A stretch of 64,000 nt of DNA from Clostridiaceae bacterium (GTDB taxonomy: Bacteria; Bacillota; Clostridia; Lachnospirales; Lachnospiraceae): NCBI GenBank assembly GCA_910575435.1, contig CAJTGI010000010.1, positions 62,001 to 126,000 on the forward strand, in the 5' to 3' direction. Shown here in pieces: positions 13,755-22,056 of the stretch. Both the position numbers and the translations under genes were made by a program. The notes beneath the pieces are model-generated. The model saw only the letters and a list, made by a program, of their open reading frames with translations. It was not told the DNA's origin and made no database searches. How positions within the stretch are numbered: the stretch's first letter is position 1; the number at the start of each line of letters is the position of its first letter.

Positions 13755-16175
13755 TTACTTTTTGAACTCTGTGCCGTCTGCATTGTATGCTCCGTCACAA
13801 ACTTCAATCTTCACATAGGAAGCACCTGTATAAGTATTGGTAGTAAGCCACAGCCATGGATGATCCTTCAAGAACTCCGGCTCCAGTTTCAGGTACTTGC
13901 CATCCCAGAATTGGCCATTGCCAGGATCATAAGCTTTATCATTTTCTACCTTTCCTGGCTGACCTGCATCTTTGTCATTCAGCAGGCAATACCCTACCTG
14001 AAGATCTGCATTCTTGCTTGTATCATTGTCCATCGGATACACTCTTACGCAAGGCTCCTTGAACTGACTCCAGTCGCACTTAACGCTGATATTCCAATAC
14101 AAATCATTGATTACTGCCGTAAGGCCATCAGATACGCTGGTGGTCTTTCCAATGCCTCTGCCTACTGTATCATAATCATCAGGCCGGAGAACCTTCATCT
14201 CCTCATGCTGGGCATCTCCCAGATGCCTCATGAACTCTCCTTCCCAAGTATACACAACCTTAGGATCGGTATTCTCCACAAGGGGCAATTTAGAAATTCC
14301 AGTATACTGCAATTTCGCATTGCTAGGAATCTGCGGCTTGGAACCTGTCAAGTCTGCAATCAACTGACCTACATCGCCGTATGAGAAATATCCCTGAGAA
14401 CGATTGTAATAATGTCCCTCATCCCACATAACCGGGTTGAAGTTAAACTCTTTGCAGAGGTTGAACAATTCCTTGAAATAATCAATAACGCCGTCCTTGT
14501 ATCCCTTTACGCATCCACACTCGCCTACGATTACGCCATAGCCTTCATCTGTAAACTTCTTCATACGTCCAAGCAAGTCTCTCATATCCTTCTTGTCCTT
14601 GTCGGTTCCCCATGAATCGCGGTATCCCCAAGGAGTAGCGGATGAAGCAGAGATGCCATAGTCTGTCGGGTCATAGAAATGCACGGACACGCTCAACTTG
14701 CTCTTTCCATTCTCTGCGCTGTCCTTCGGCATCTGATAGCGGGCATCCATCGTTCCGTCCGTCTTGTAGATATCCCCTGCATATCCGCCAATCACGCAGG
14801 ACTCATTTCCTGTTCCAGGAATCAGAAGATGTCTGTACTTATTGTTTCCACCAGATGCGCGGACAATATCTACAAAAGTCTGGTTAATCTGATTCACCAA
14901 CTTGTAAATGTCATTTGCATCCTTAGCCAATTTTCCAGTCTGGTTAGACTGTCCCTTCATGGGATCGGTGTAATCATCATTTAAGCGACCGCTTAACTCC
15001 TCGTTAGCGCCCTCGAAAATCAAATGGTCAGAGTACTCTTTGTACCTTTCCGCAATCTGCGTCCAGAAAGCCTTATACTTCTTCCATGCCTCATCACGAA
15101 TCGGCGTGCTGGCAGCATTCATTTCCTCTGCGCCAAACATTCCCCACCATCCGCCATCCCAATGGATGTTGATGATGACATACATCTCGTCATTCAATGC
15201 ATAGTTGATAATTTCTTCTATACGCTTCAACAAATCTTTGTTAATTGTGTACGTGCCATCTGTTGACATCAGGTTGGACCAAGCCACCGGAACACGCACG
15301 GTGTTGATTCCATAACTCTTCAGACCATCAAATGTCTTCTGCGTAGCCTTTGGATTACCCGCATTAGTCTCACACTGGTCAACTGTGGTATGTACTCCCA
15401 GCCAGTTGGATTCCTCCATCTGATTTCCTAAGTTCCAGCCAATTCCCATGGCATACTTTGTCAAATCCAAAGTGCTGAGTTCTTTGCGCATCTTGCCATT
15501 GTCCTTGGTGTCCACGCCATTGGCAGACTTATGGGCAGTGGTCAAGTTAGACTGCCCAGCCAAGGCTTTCTTTTCAGCCTCCGAGAGAGCACCGCCGGGA
15601 ACTGTACTTGCTCCCGTAACCTTCACGCTAATTTTATGCGTCTTAGTGGTTGACTTCTTGCCATTTTTGAATCTTACCTTGCAAGTCACCGTGGTACTTC
15701 CAGCCTTCACACCTGTAATCTTACCACTCTTTACCGTAGCAATGGATTTATCCTTGCTAGCCCATGTCAACTTCTGACCTGCAGCCGCATTCTTGATTGT
15801 TACCTTCTTAGATGCCCCTGCCTTCACAGACACAGACTTTGCGCTAAGACTAGGAGCCTTGACAGAAACCTTGACAGTCAGCTTCTTGGAGCCAACCTTG
15901 CAAGTCACCTTAGTGCTGCCTGTCTTTACGCCCTTGATCTTGCCATTCTTTACTGTGGCAACCTTCTTATTCTTCGTCGTCCACTTTACCTTGCCGGACT
16001 TATTCTTTACTGTTACCTTCTTGGTCTTACCCACGCCAATCGTAACTTTTTTCGTACTCAATTTTGGCGCTTTCTTCGCAGCTGACACCACGTTTGACAA
16101 TCCACCCATCGTCAAAATCATGGCCACCATCAGCGCAAGCGAGCATAATATTTTAGAAGCCTTAAATTTCTTCAC
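13755..16175 (-). CDS. Secreted GH5 endoglucanase-type enzyme with two Big_2 domains
   Basis: An 806-residue exported enzyme that probably hydrolyses beta-1,4-glucan or a related hemicellulose. A signal peptide (1-32, ending VVSA) precedes two lysine-rich Big_2 Ig-like domains (about 36-105 and 107-187), each with the VKWTTKNKKVATVKNGKIKG pattern. The GH5 barrel follows: MGIGWNLGNQME, INTVRVPVAW, VIINIHWDGGWWG, then LIFEGANEE, whose Glu is the proton donor, and VIVGECG with the nucleophile Glu. VHFYDP supplies the conserved His. A C-terminal region of about 180 residues (VYTWEGEFMRHL onward) resembles no module I know and may bind carbohydrate. The start is a GTG seven bases after AAGGAGG. 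No anchor motif is seen. It follows the small secreted protein gene on the same strand. Confidence 0.92.
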   Translation of the reverse strand: MKKFKASKILCSLALMVAMILTMGGLSNVVSAAKKAPKLSTKKVTIGVGKTKKVTVKNKSGKVKWTTKNKKVATVKNGKIKGVKTGSTKVTCKVGSKKLTVKVSVKAPSLSAKSVSVKAGASKKVTIKNAAAGQKLTWASKDKSIATVKSGKITGVKAGSTTVTCKVRFKNGKKSTTKTHKISVKVTGASTVPGGALSEAEKKALAGQSNLTTAHKSANGVDTKDNGKMRKELSTLDLTKYAMGIGWNLGNQMEESNWLGVHTTVDQCETNAGNPKATQKTFDGLKSYGINTVRVPVAWSNLMSTDGTYTINKDLLKRIEEIINYALNDEMYVIINIHWDGGWWGMFGAEEMNAASTPIRDEAWKKYKAFWTQIAERYKEYSDHLIFEGANEELSGRLNDDYTDPMKGQSNQTGKLAKDANDIYKLVNQINQTFVDIVRASGGNNKYRHLLIPGTGNESCVIGGYAGDIYKTDGTMDARYQMPKDSAENGKSKLSVSVHFYDPTDYGISASSATPWGYRDSWGTDKDKKDMRDLLGRMKKFTDEGYGVIVGECGCVKGYKDGVIDYFKELFNLCKEFNFNPVMWDEGHYYNRSQGYFSYGDVGQLIADLTGSKPQIPSNAKLQYTGISKLPLVENTDPKVVYTWEGEFMRHLGDAQHEEMKVLRPDDYDTVGRGIGKTTSVSDGLTAVINDLYWNISVKCDWSQFKEPCVRVYPMDNDTSKNADLQVGYCLLNDKDAGQPGKVENDKAYDPGNGQFWDGKYLKLEPEFLKDHPWLWLTTNTYTGASYVKIEVCDGAYNADGTEFKK

Positions 16176-16215
16176 GCCTCATCCTCCTTCCTGCAACCAC
16201 GTTTCTGGCATTCAA

Positions 16216-16791
16216 TTATTTTGCCACAACCGTGAATGAAATTGAAATGTTCTTCTTAAAAGCAAAATTCTTTGCCTTGTTTACCTTTCCAGAGTTATCC
16301 CCATCGGTTCCCCACTTGTTAAACACAGAAACACGATAGTTGCCAGGCTTGGTCTTCGGCTCAAAGCACCCTGTGAATGCCTTTGCCTTCTTCTTCTTGC
16401 CATCAGCCTTTACAGTCACGCCGGAAACTTTAATCTTATTCTTCTTGTAATCCTTCAAAATATTTACCAAATCCACTGTAAATACGGTGCCAGCGGTAAT
16501 CTTCTTCTTGGTAGGATTCTTGATTGTAATCGTTACTTTTGTCTTCTTGCCCTTCGTAATCTTTACATTCTTGGCATATACCTTGCCCTTGTTCTTGCTG
16601 GTACCATCACCAGCAATCCAATAGCAGGCATTCTTTCCCTGCACGCCTGCAAAGAAAGTCTGCACTTTATAAGTCTTTGCCTTCGCCTTCTTCTTTTTTG
16701 CTGCATCGGCCGTTGTGCCACATGCCGCCGTTCCAGATACTACTACTGCCGTTGCCAATAAAATAGACATTGCTTTTTTTAATACTTTCAT
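16216..16791 (-). CDS. Small secreted lysine-rich protein, function unknown
   Basis: A 191-residue protein starting MKVLKKAMSILLATAVVVSG. The ATG has GAGAGG seven bases upstream; longer starts add an unlikely cytosolic N-terminus. A signal peptide is clear. GTAACG could be a lipobox, but the -3 position is Thr, so cleavage after TADA is equally likely. The mature part alternates lysine-rich turns with beta-strands (KVTITIKNPTKKKITAGTVF, PGNYRVSVFNKWGTDGDNSG), suggesting a beta-sandwich, and has about three cysteines. I do not recognise the family. It sits 40 bases upstream of the GH5 gene on the same strand and diverges from an AraC regulator. A carbohydrate-binding or enzyme-partner role is therefore plausible but unproven. 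Confidence 0.8.
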   Translation of the reverse strand: MKVLKKAMSILLATAVVVSGTAACGTTADAAKKKKAKAKTYKVQTFFAGVQGKNACYWIAGDGTSKNKGKVYAKNVKITKGKKTKVTITIKNPTKKKITAGTVFTVDLVNILKDYKKNKIKVSGVTVKADGKKKKAKAFTGCFEPKTKPGNYRVSVFNKWGTDGDNSGKVNKAKNFAFKKNISISFTVVAK

Positions 16792-16934
16792 CTTAATACC
16801 TCTCTTTCTCTTTTCTTTTAACACTATAAAATCACAAAACATCAAATGTATCAGCCTTTCCCATTCCTCCTTCCTCATGTATTCACAATTATAGGTTTCG
16901 CACCGTCAAAAATCTATTACATTGTTCTTCGGAA

Positions 16935-17066
16935 TTGTAACATTCGTATTTATGTGATATAATATTCTTCGTGATAATACTCAGATTATGTCAAATTCCC
17001 TATAGCAACTAACAGATAGCAAACTGACAGGGCATTGCTTTCTGAAAAACGGGGAAATGTAACATT
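16935..17066 (+). promoter_or_regulatory. Promoter and repeated TGTAACATT sites before the AraC gene
   Basis: TTGTAA (16935-16940) and TATAAT (16958-16963), 17 bases apart, form a good sigma-A promoter. TGTAACATT overlaps the -35 (16936-16944) and recurs at 17058-17066 inside the perfect dyad AAATGTAACATTT (17055-17067). A diverged inverted half (TTACATTG) precedes the first. Self-regulation or control of the divergent GH5 operon is plausible. Nothing else is seen in this 325-base gap. Confidence 0.55.
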
Positions 17067-17116
17067 TTAGTACGCACAAGACGGCCTGACGGCACACGAT
17101 AGAAAAGAGGATACCC

Positions 17117-18010
17117 ATGATAGATTTAGAAATAATGCAGGATGCCTCAGAAATGATCCATTACGACACCCAGGAGATACCCTATGCCATTCAGGAACGG
17201 TGCCTCTCCCAATTTACCGACATGAGAGCGCTGTGCCATTGGCATGAGGAAATCGAGTGCATTCACGTGTTCCAGGGGAAGATGAATTACGACGTCAACG
17301 GCAAAAAGATTTTGCTACAGGCAGGAGACAGCATAGTTGTAAACTCCCATCAACTGCATTTTGGCTATGATTACAAGCAGGAGGAATGCGAGTTTGCCGT
17401 TATATTATTCCATCCAAGCATATTGGACTCTAACTTACATACCTACCAAAAAATGGTGTCGCCAATTATTAATTCCTCTGCGGAGCCCTATTGGCACTTT
17501 AGCCAAAACCATTCCGGCATCTTGGAAATAACCAGGCTACTACAGCAGATCTTTGCCCTGCGCGGGGACAGGAAGCACTCAGAATACCTGTTGCTGGGTC
17601 TGATCCATTGCCTGTGGCATACCATTTTCCGCTACAGCGACCACTCCCTCTATAAGCATGCGGTGCTGGAACACCCTGATGTCCATTTGCAAAAGCAGAT
17701 GGTTTCATACGTCCACCAGCACTATTCCGAAAATATAGAGTTGGAAGACATCGCATCTTCCGGCAACATTAGCAGGAGCAAATGCTGTAAAATCTTCCAG
17801 AAATATCTGCAGCAATCCCCGGTGGCATTCCTCAACGCCTACCGGATGGAAATCAGCTGCAATCTGCTAAAGGACACCTCCTTCAGCATCACGCAGATTG
17901 CCATCTCCTGCGGTTACAACCATCCCAGCTATTTTTCCAAAATGTTTATGCGGAAATACGGCTGCACGCCAAACCAGTACCGAAAAACCTACGGGCATAG
18001 CGGAAAATGA
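17117..18010 (+). CDS. AraC-family transcriptional regulator with cupin sensor domain
   Basis: A 297-residue regulator. Residues 30-110 form a cupin-like sensing domain (HWHEEIECIHVFQGKMNYDV, LQAGDSIVVNSHQLHFGYDY). The last 100 residues hold the two AraC helix-turn-helix motifs: IELEDIASSGNISRSKCCKI and SITQIAISCGYNHPSYFSKM, followed by FMRKYGCTPNQYRK. Proteins of this layout usually sense a sugar and control nearby carbohydrate genes. The gene is divergent from the small secreted protein and the GH5 gene, so those are the best candidate targets; that is inference. It has its own sigma-A promoter. Its 3' end (TGACTGAAAC) shares a short match with the repeat overlapping the nadK stop codon. 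Confidence 0.9.
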   Translation: MIDLEIMQDASEMIHYDTQEIPYAIQERCLSQFTDMRALCHWHEEIECIHVFQGKMNYDVNGKKILLQAGDSIVVNSHQLHFGYDYKQEECEFAVILFHPSILDSNLHTYQKMVSPIINSSAEPYWHFSQNHSGILEITRLLQQIFALRGDRKHSEYLLLGLIHCLWHTIFRYSDHSLYKHAVLEHPDVHLQKQMVSYVHQHYSENIELEDIASSGNISRSKCCKIFQKYLQQSPVAFLNAYRMEISCNLLKDTSFSITQIAISCGYNHPSYFSKMFMRKYGCTPNQYRKTYGHSGK

Positions 18011-18030
18011 CTGAAACGACTAAATTCTTG

Positions 18031-18070
18031 TTGGTATGCTACCACATTTCGAGCAATTTCCTATATGTTA
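18031..18070 (+). repeat. Repeat copy at the 3' end of the AraC gene
   Basis: TTGGTATGCTACC, then CAATTTCCTATATGTTA, resembles TTGGCATAGCG and CAATTTCCTATACGGTTA at 3974-4004. TTTCCTAT and following bases also occur at 4145-4164, and at 6228-6254 followed by the same AAAAAGAGGCTT. It lies just before the terminator. Confidence 0.45.
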
Positions 18071-18072
18071 AA

Positions 18073-18110
18073 AAAGAGGCTTGCTACAGGAAAACCTGGC
18101 AAGCCTCTTT
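18073..18110. terminator. Bidirectional terminator, AraC gene and NSS transporter
   Basis: AAAGAGGCTTG with inner CAGG pairs with CCTG and CAAGCCTCTTT around an AAAA loop. It lies between two convergent genes. Confidence 0.88.
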
Positions 18111-18136
18111 GGATTAAATCGGTCCTTCAAAAGCAG

Positions 18137-19534
18137 TTACAGCCGCAGCAACCCAATGGACTGTATCAGCAGCACAAACAAAAGAATGGGTGCCAACACC
18201 TTCATCATGGCAATATACAATCCTTTTCTGCTGAAACGATACCCTCCATGACACACTTCGTCAATAACAGTCTCGGGCTTCACAACCCAACCAACCAATA
18301 TGCAGGTTAGAAGCGCCACGAGGGGCATCAGGCAGTTATTGCTGATATAATCCAGCACGTCCAATACCTGGCCCACAGTTCCATTGGGAAGTCTCCATTC
18401 AAAATACAGCACATTATATCCCAGACACACTACAACAGCCCCCACAAGGCCGTAGATTGTAACCAGTGCGGCACTCTTCCTTCTGGAAAGATGGAACCCG
18501 TCCATGATGCTGGATACAATCGCTTCCATGACCGACACGGCAGAAGTCACTGCCGCAAAAATCACCATCAAGAAGAAGAGGATTCCCACCACAGGGCCCG
18601 CCTTTCCCATGGCCGCAAAGACCTTGGGCAGGGAGACGAACATCAAGCCAGGGCCCGCGCTCATTCCCTCCTTTCCCATAAAGGTAAACACTGCCGGAAC
18701 AATCATCAAGCCCGCAAGAAGAGCCACAACCGTATCAAAAATCTCAATCTGATTGATAGATTTCATCAGATTTACATCCTTCTTCACATAAGAGCCATAA
18801 GCAATCATGATTCCCATCGCTACGCTGATAGAAAAGAACAGTTGCCCCATGGCATCCATCAGGATGACGAAAAATTCTTTTAACGATATCCCCGTAAAAT
18901 CAGGAATCAAATATATTTTCAAACCCTCCAGGCCCGTTCTGGTCACCCCATTGCTATCCGTGTGGCTGATGGTAAGCGAATACACAGAAATGCCAATAAT
19001 CAAAACTAAGAGCAAGGGCATCAGTATCTTGCTGTACTTCTCAATTCCTTTGTTTACTCCAGAAAATACTACAATAGCGGTCAGTGCCAGAAATACGCCC
19101 ATCCAGAAAATGGGCTCTGTCTGCCCTTTAATATACTCAGTGAAATATTTATCTCCCGCCGCCATGCTTCCCTTTCCTGTAACAAAGATGGTAAAATATT
19201 TGATTACCCAGCCACCAATAGCACAGTAGTAGGGCAAAATGATAATCGGCACCAGGCATGCCAGCACGCCAATCCCTTTCCACTTTTTATGTATTTTCCC
19301 GTATGCGGTCAAAGGGCTCTGCTTGGTCTTGCGCCCAATGGCAATCTCCGTAGTCAGCAATGCAAAGCCAAAGGTCAAAGCCAATATGATGTAGCACAGA
19401 ATAAACACGCCCCCGTGATCCTTTGCCGCCAAATAGGGAAATCTCCAGATATTCCCAAGTCCCACGGCACTTCCTGCCGCCGCTAGCACAAATCCGATGG
19501 TGCCGGAAAAATTTCCTCGCTTTTTCTCACTCAT
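18137..19534 (-). CDS. Sodium-dependent transporter, neurotransmitter:sodium symporter (NSS) family
   Basis: A 465-residue integral membrane protein of the LeuT fold, expected to import an amino acid or related small molecule with sodium. The N-terminus carries the NSS signature: GFVLAAAGSAVGLGNIWRFP and YLAAKDHGG, where the unwound helix 1 binds sodium and substrate. About 11 hydrophobic segments follow, including FFSISVAMGIMIAYGSYVKK (helix 6 region) and VFAAVTSAVSVMEAIVSSIM (helix 8 region). Bacterial members of this length often have 11 helices. The substrate cannot be told from sequence. It ends convergently with the AraC gene, sharing a terminator, and diverges from the LTA-synthase-like gene. 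Confidence 0.93.
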   Translation of the reverse strand: MSEKKRGNFSGTIGFVLAAAGSAVGLGNIWRFPYLAAKDHGGVFILCYIILALTFGFALLTTEIAIGRKTKQSPLTAYGKIHKKWKGIGVLACLVPIIILPYYCAIGGWVIKYFTIFVTGKGSMAAGDKYFTEYIKGQTEPIFWMGVFLALTAIVVFSGVNKGIEKYSKILMPLLLVLIIGISVYSLTISHTDSNGVTRTGLEGLKIYLIPDFTGISLKEFFVILMDAMGQLFFSISVAMGIMIAYGSYVKKDVNLMKSINQIEIFDTVVALLAGLMIVPAVFTFMGKEGMSAGPGLMFVSLPKVFAAMGKAGPVVGILFFLMVIFAAVTSAVSVMEAIVSSIMDGFHLSRRKSAALVTIYGLVGAVVVCLGYNVLYFEWRLPNGTVGQVLDVLDYISNNCLMPLVALLTCILVGWVVKPETVIDEVCHGGYRFSRKGLYIAMMKVLAPILLFVLLIQSIGLLRL

Positions 19535-19631
19535 TCAATTTTTTCCTCCCTAAAAATAAAATTAAAGTTATTCTACCATTATTAATATCAAAAAGCAAAT
19601 TACCCATAAGATAGAGTTTCTACTTCCACAG

Positions 19632-19660
19632 TTGCTTTTTCAACTCATTCTGTATATAAT
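19632..19660 (+). promoter_or_regulatory. Promoter of the LTA-synthase-like gene
   Basis: TTGCTT (19632-19637) and TATAAT (19655-19660) with a 17-base spacer, about 90 bases before the start codon. Confidence 0.65.
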
Positions 19661-19752
19661 AAGACTTATTTGGGGGATTGAAATTTTATGAAAGGCTAAA
19701 TCAGATTGATAGCCTATCATTCCAATCAGTTATTAGTAATAGGAGGCATAAC

Positions 19753-21960
19753 ATGACCCAAAATCCCATGAATAAATTTTTAAATAAAGTAAAACCATCA
19801 TTCTACTTCGCACATATTATTTTGGCACTTGCTTATATCATCTGCATTGCTTTCCTCTACTTTAAGCCAACACAATATGATGACTACCACTTCCGCCTCA
19901 CATACGGCGAAGATGTGCCTGCCCAGGCCCAGCTCTATTATGACACTGGCAAATCTTATTCGGAAGAGCAATGCATTGTCCGCACTGCGGAAAATAAGAT
20001 GGTGGATTTTCCCTTAAACGATGCCATTCGCAAACATGCGATTGCATTCCGCATCGACCCGTGGCAGGGAACGGTGCCAAATCTATCCCTCCACTCCCTC
20101 TCTGTCGTCCTGCGGGGGAAGGAGATCAAAACATACACGGGACAGGCCCTGAAAGACCTGATAAACATCACAAATGATATCAGCGGCGCGGAGGTTATAG
20201 AGGACAACGTGGTATTAACCATTACAAATATTGACCCATACTTCACGATTAAGGATGATTTCATATGGGATATCCCGAATCACGTGGAGGAATATAACAT
20301 CTATATTTCTAGGCAATATATGTTGTATGCCAGCTGCCTGGCACTTTTCGGCTGCCTGCTTCTCTGCATTTTCAAGAGGCAAGTAATTGCAATCTTCAAG
20401 AAAATAGATGGGCTTTTGAAAAGGAAATTCGGCGTTGAAAAAATATCCAGAATCAAAAGCTACTGGTGTGCACCCACACAAAAACTGTCCCTAATCAGGG
20501 TGCTGCTCTACCTCGTTTCCGTTGCATTATTTTTATCCACTGCGGCTTTTTATACCCTGGGACATTTCCTCATGGATTATTTTAGCGGACTTTCCATGCA
20601 AGAAATCGTATTTCACTTAAAGGTACCCATGACCGGGACTGCTACCAATATGGTGGCACAGTATTTTGAGGCGGCCAAAGTACCCCTCATCGTCTCAGGC
20701 ATTGTCTTAATAATTATAGTATCCATGCTGGCACTGATGAAAAGTATCCGCAACTGCCGCTTTGCCAGCACCGTGGCATTGCTTCTCTCCGTCTACCTGT
20801 TGATACTGAGCACCAGCGATATCGCATTGGAGTTAAAGGTGCCTGAATACCTCGCAAACCAGATGAAGACTTCTTCTTTTATCGAAAAGAATTTTGTAAG
20901 CCCACTGGAAGCATCCATCACCTTTCCAGAGAACAAGAGAAACCTGATTTACATTTATCTGGAATCCATGGAGTCCACTTTCATCTCCAAGCAGGATGGC
21001 GGATGCATGCCCCAGGACATCATTCCGGAACTCACCCTGCTAGCAAAGGATAACGTGAATTTTTCCGAGAGCAATCTTGTGGGCGGCGGTACATCTTCCT
21101 CCGGCTCTGCATGGACTGCCGGCGCCATGGTTGCCATGACAAGCGGACTGCCATTACTTCTTCCCATATCCGAAAACACCTATGGAGAATACTCCAAGTT
21201 TATGCCCGGGGCTATCAGTTTGGGAGAAATCCTAAAGAAAAATGGATACGCCCAGGAAATCATGGTAGGCTCCGACTTATCCTTCGGCGGGAGGCGGAAT
21301 TACTTTACCCAGCATGGAGAATACCAGGTCTACGATATTTTTACTGCCAGGCAGAAAGGAGATTTGCCGGATGACTACTATGTGTGGTGGGGATACGAGG
21401 ATGAGAAACTCTTTTCCTATGCAAAAGAAGAACTCACCAGGCTTGCCAAGGGCAATGAGCCATTTAATTTTACCATGCTGACGGCAGATACCCATCATGT
21501 GAACGGATATTTATGCGGACTTTGCCAATCAGAGCACGAAAGCCAATACGCAAATGTCCTTTCCTGCTCCAGCCGACAGGTGGCCTCCTTCATCACATGG
21601 CTAAAAGCCCAGAACTTTTACGACAATACCACCATCATACTCTGCGGCGACCATCCCAGCATGGATGCAAAATACATTGATTCTGCCTATGATGGTTCAA
21701 AGCCCCGCAAAGTATACAACTGCTTTATCAATGCCACAGGTGATGGCACCACCAGCAAGAATAGGGAGTTCCATACCTTTGACTTATTTCCCACCACGCT
21801 GGCTGCCATGGGCTGCGAGATTTCCGGCGACCGGCTGGGGCTGGGGACGAATTTATTTTCTGAAAAGAAAACCTTGGCAGAAACCTATGGCTACGAAAAA
21901 ATAGAGGAAGAACTTTCCAAGCGCTCCCGCTTCTATGAAAAAGAAATATTAGATGAATAA
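19753..21960 (+). CDS. LTA synthase / phosphoglycerol transferase family membrane protein
   Basis: A 735-residue membrane protein with an extracellular alkaline-phosphatase-fold domain. The start is the ATG six bases after AGGAGG. One hydrophobic helix lies near the N-terminus (IILALAYIICIAFLYF), then an external segment of about 130 residues, then four more helices (for example LIRVLLYLVSVALFLSTAAF). The sulfatase-type domain includes LIYIYLESMES (metal site), GTSSSGSAWTAGAMVAMTSG with the candidate Thr nucleophile, ADTHH and ILCGDHPSMD (metal site). Relatives transfer phosphoglycerol from phosphatidylglycerol to teichoic acids or membrane glycans. It converges with the polysaccharide cluster, so modification of that glycan is possible. 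The exact donor and acceptor are unknown. Confidence 0.88.
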   Translation: MTQNPMNKFLNKVKPSFYFAHIILALAYIICIAFLYFKPTQYDDYHFRLTYGEDVPAQAQLYYDTGKSYSEEQCIVRTAENKMVDFPLNDAIRKHAIAFRIDPWQGTVPNLSLHSLSVVLRGKEIKTYTGQALKDLINITNDISGAEVIEDNVVLTITNIDPYFTIKDDFIWDIPNHVEEYNIYISRQYMLYASCLALFGCLLLCIFKRQVIAIFKKIDGLLKRKFGVEKISRIKSYWCAPTQKLSLIRVLLYLVSVALFLSTAAFYTLGHFLMDYFSGLSMQEIVFHLKVPMTGTATNMVAQYFEAAKVPLIVSGIVLIIIVSMLALMKSIRNCRFASTVALLLSVYLLILSTSDIALELKVPEYLANQMKTSSFIEKNFVSPLEASITFPENKRNLIYIYLESMESTFISKQDGGCMPQDIIPELTLLAKDNVNFSESNLVGGGTSSSGSAWTAGAMVAMTSGLPLLLPISENTYGEYSKFMPGAISLGEILKKNGYAQEIMVGSDLSFGGRRNYFTQHGEYQVYDIFTARQKGDLPDDYYVWWGYEDEKLFSYAKEELTRLAKGNEPFNFTMLTADTHHVNGYLCGLCQSEHESQYANVLSCSSRQVASFITWLKAQNFYDNTTIILCGDHPSMDAKYIDSAYDGSKPRKVYNCFINATGDGTTSKNREFHTFDLFPTTLAAMGCEISGDRLGLGTNLFSEKKTLAETYGYEKIEEELSKRSRFYEKEILDE

Positions 21961-21970
21961 CTTTCTCTAA

Positions 21971-22012
21971 AGACAATCTGGTACCCAAATGGAATCGGGT
22001 ACCAGATTGTCT
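21971..22012. terminator. Bidirectional terminator with 16-bp perfect stem
   Basis: AGACAATCTGGTACCC and GGGTACCAGATTGTCT flank a 10-base loop between the convergent LTA-synthase-like and giant glycosyltransferase genes. Confidence 0.88.
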
Positions 22013-22056
22013 GCTCTATTCTGAATAAATCCCATGCCTGGGCATCGGGCCTTCCT

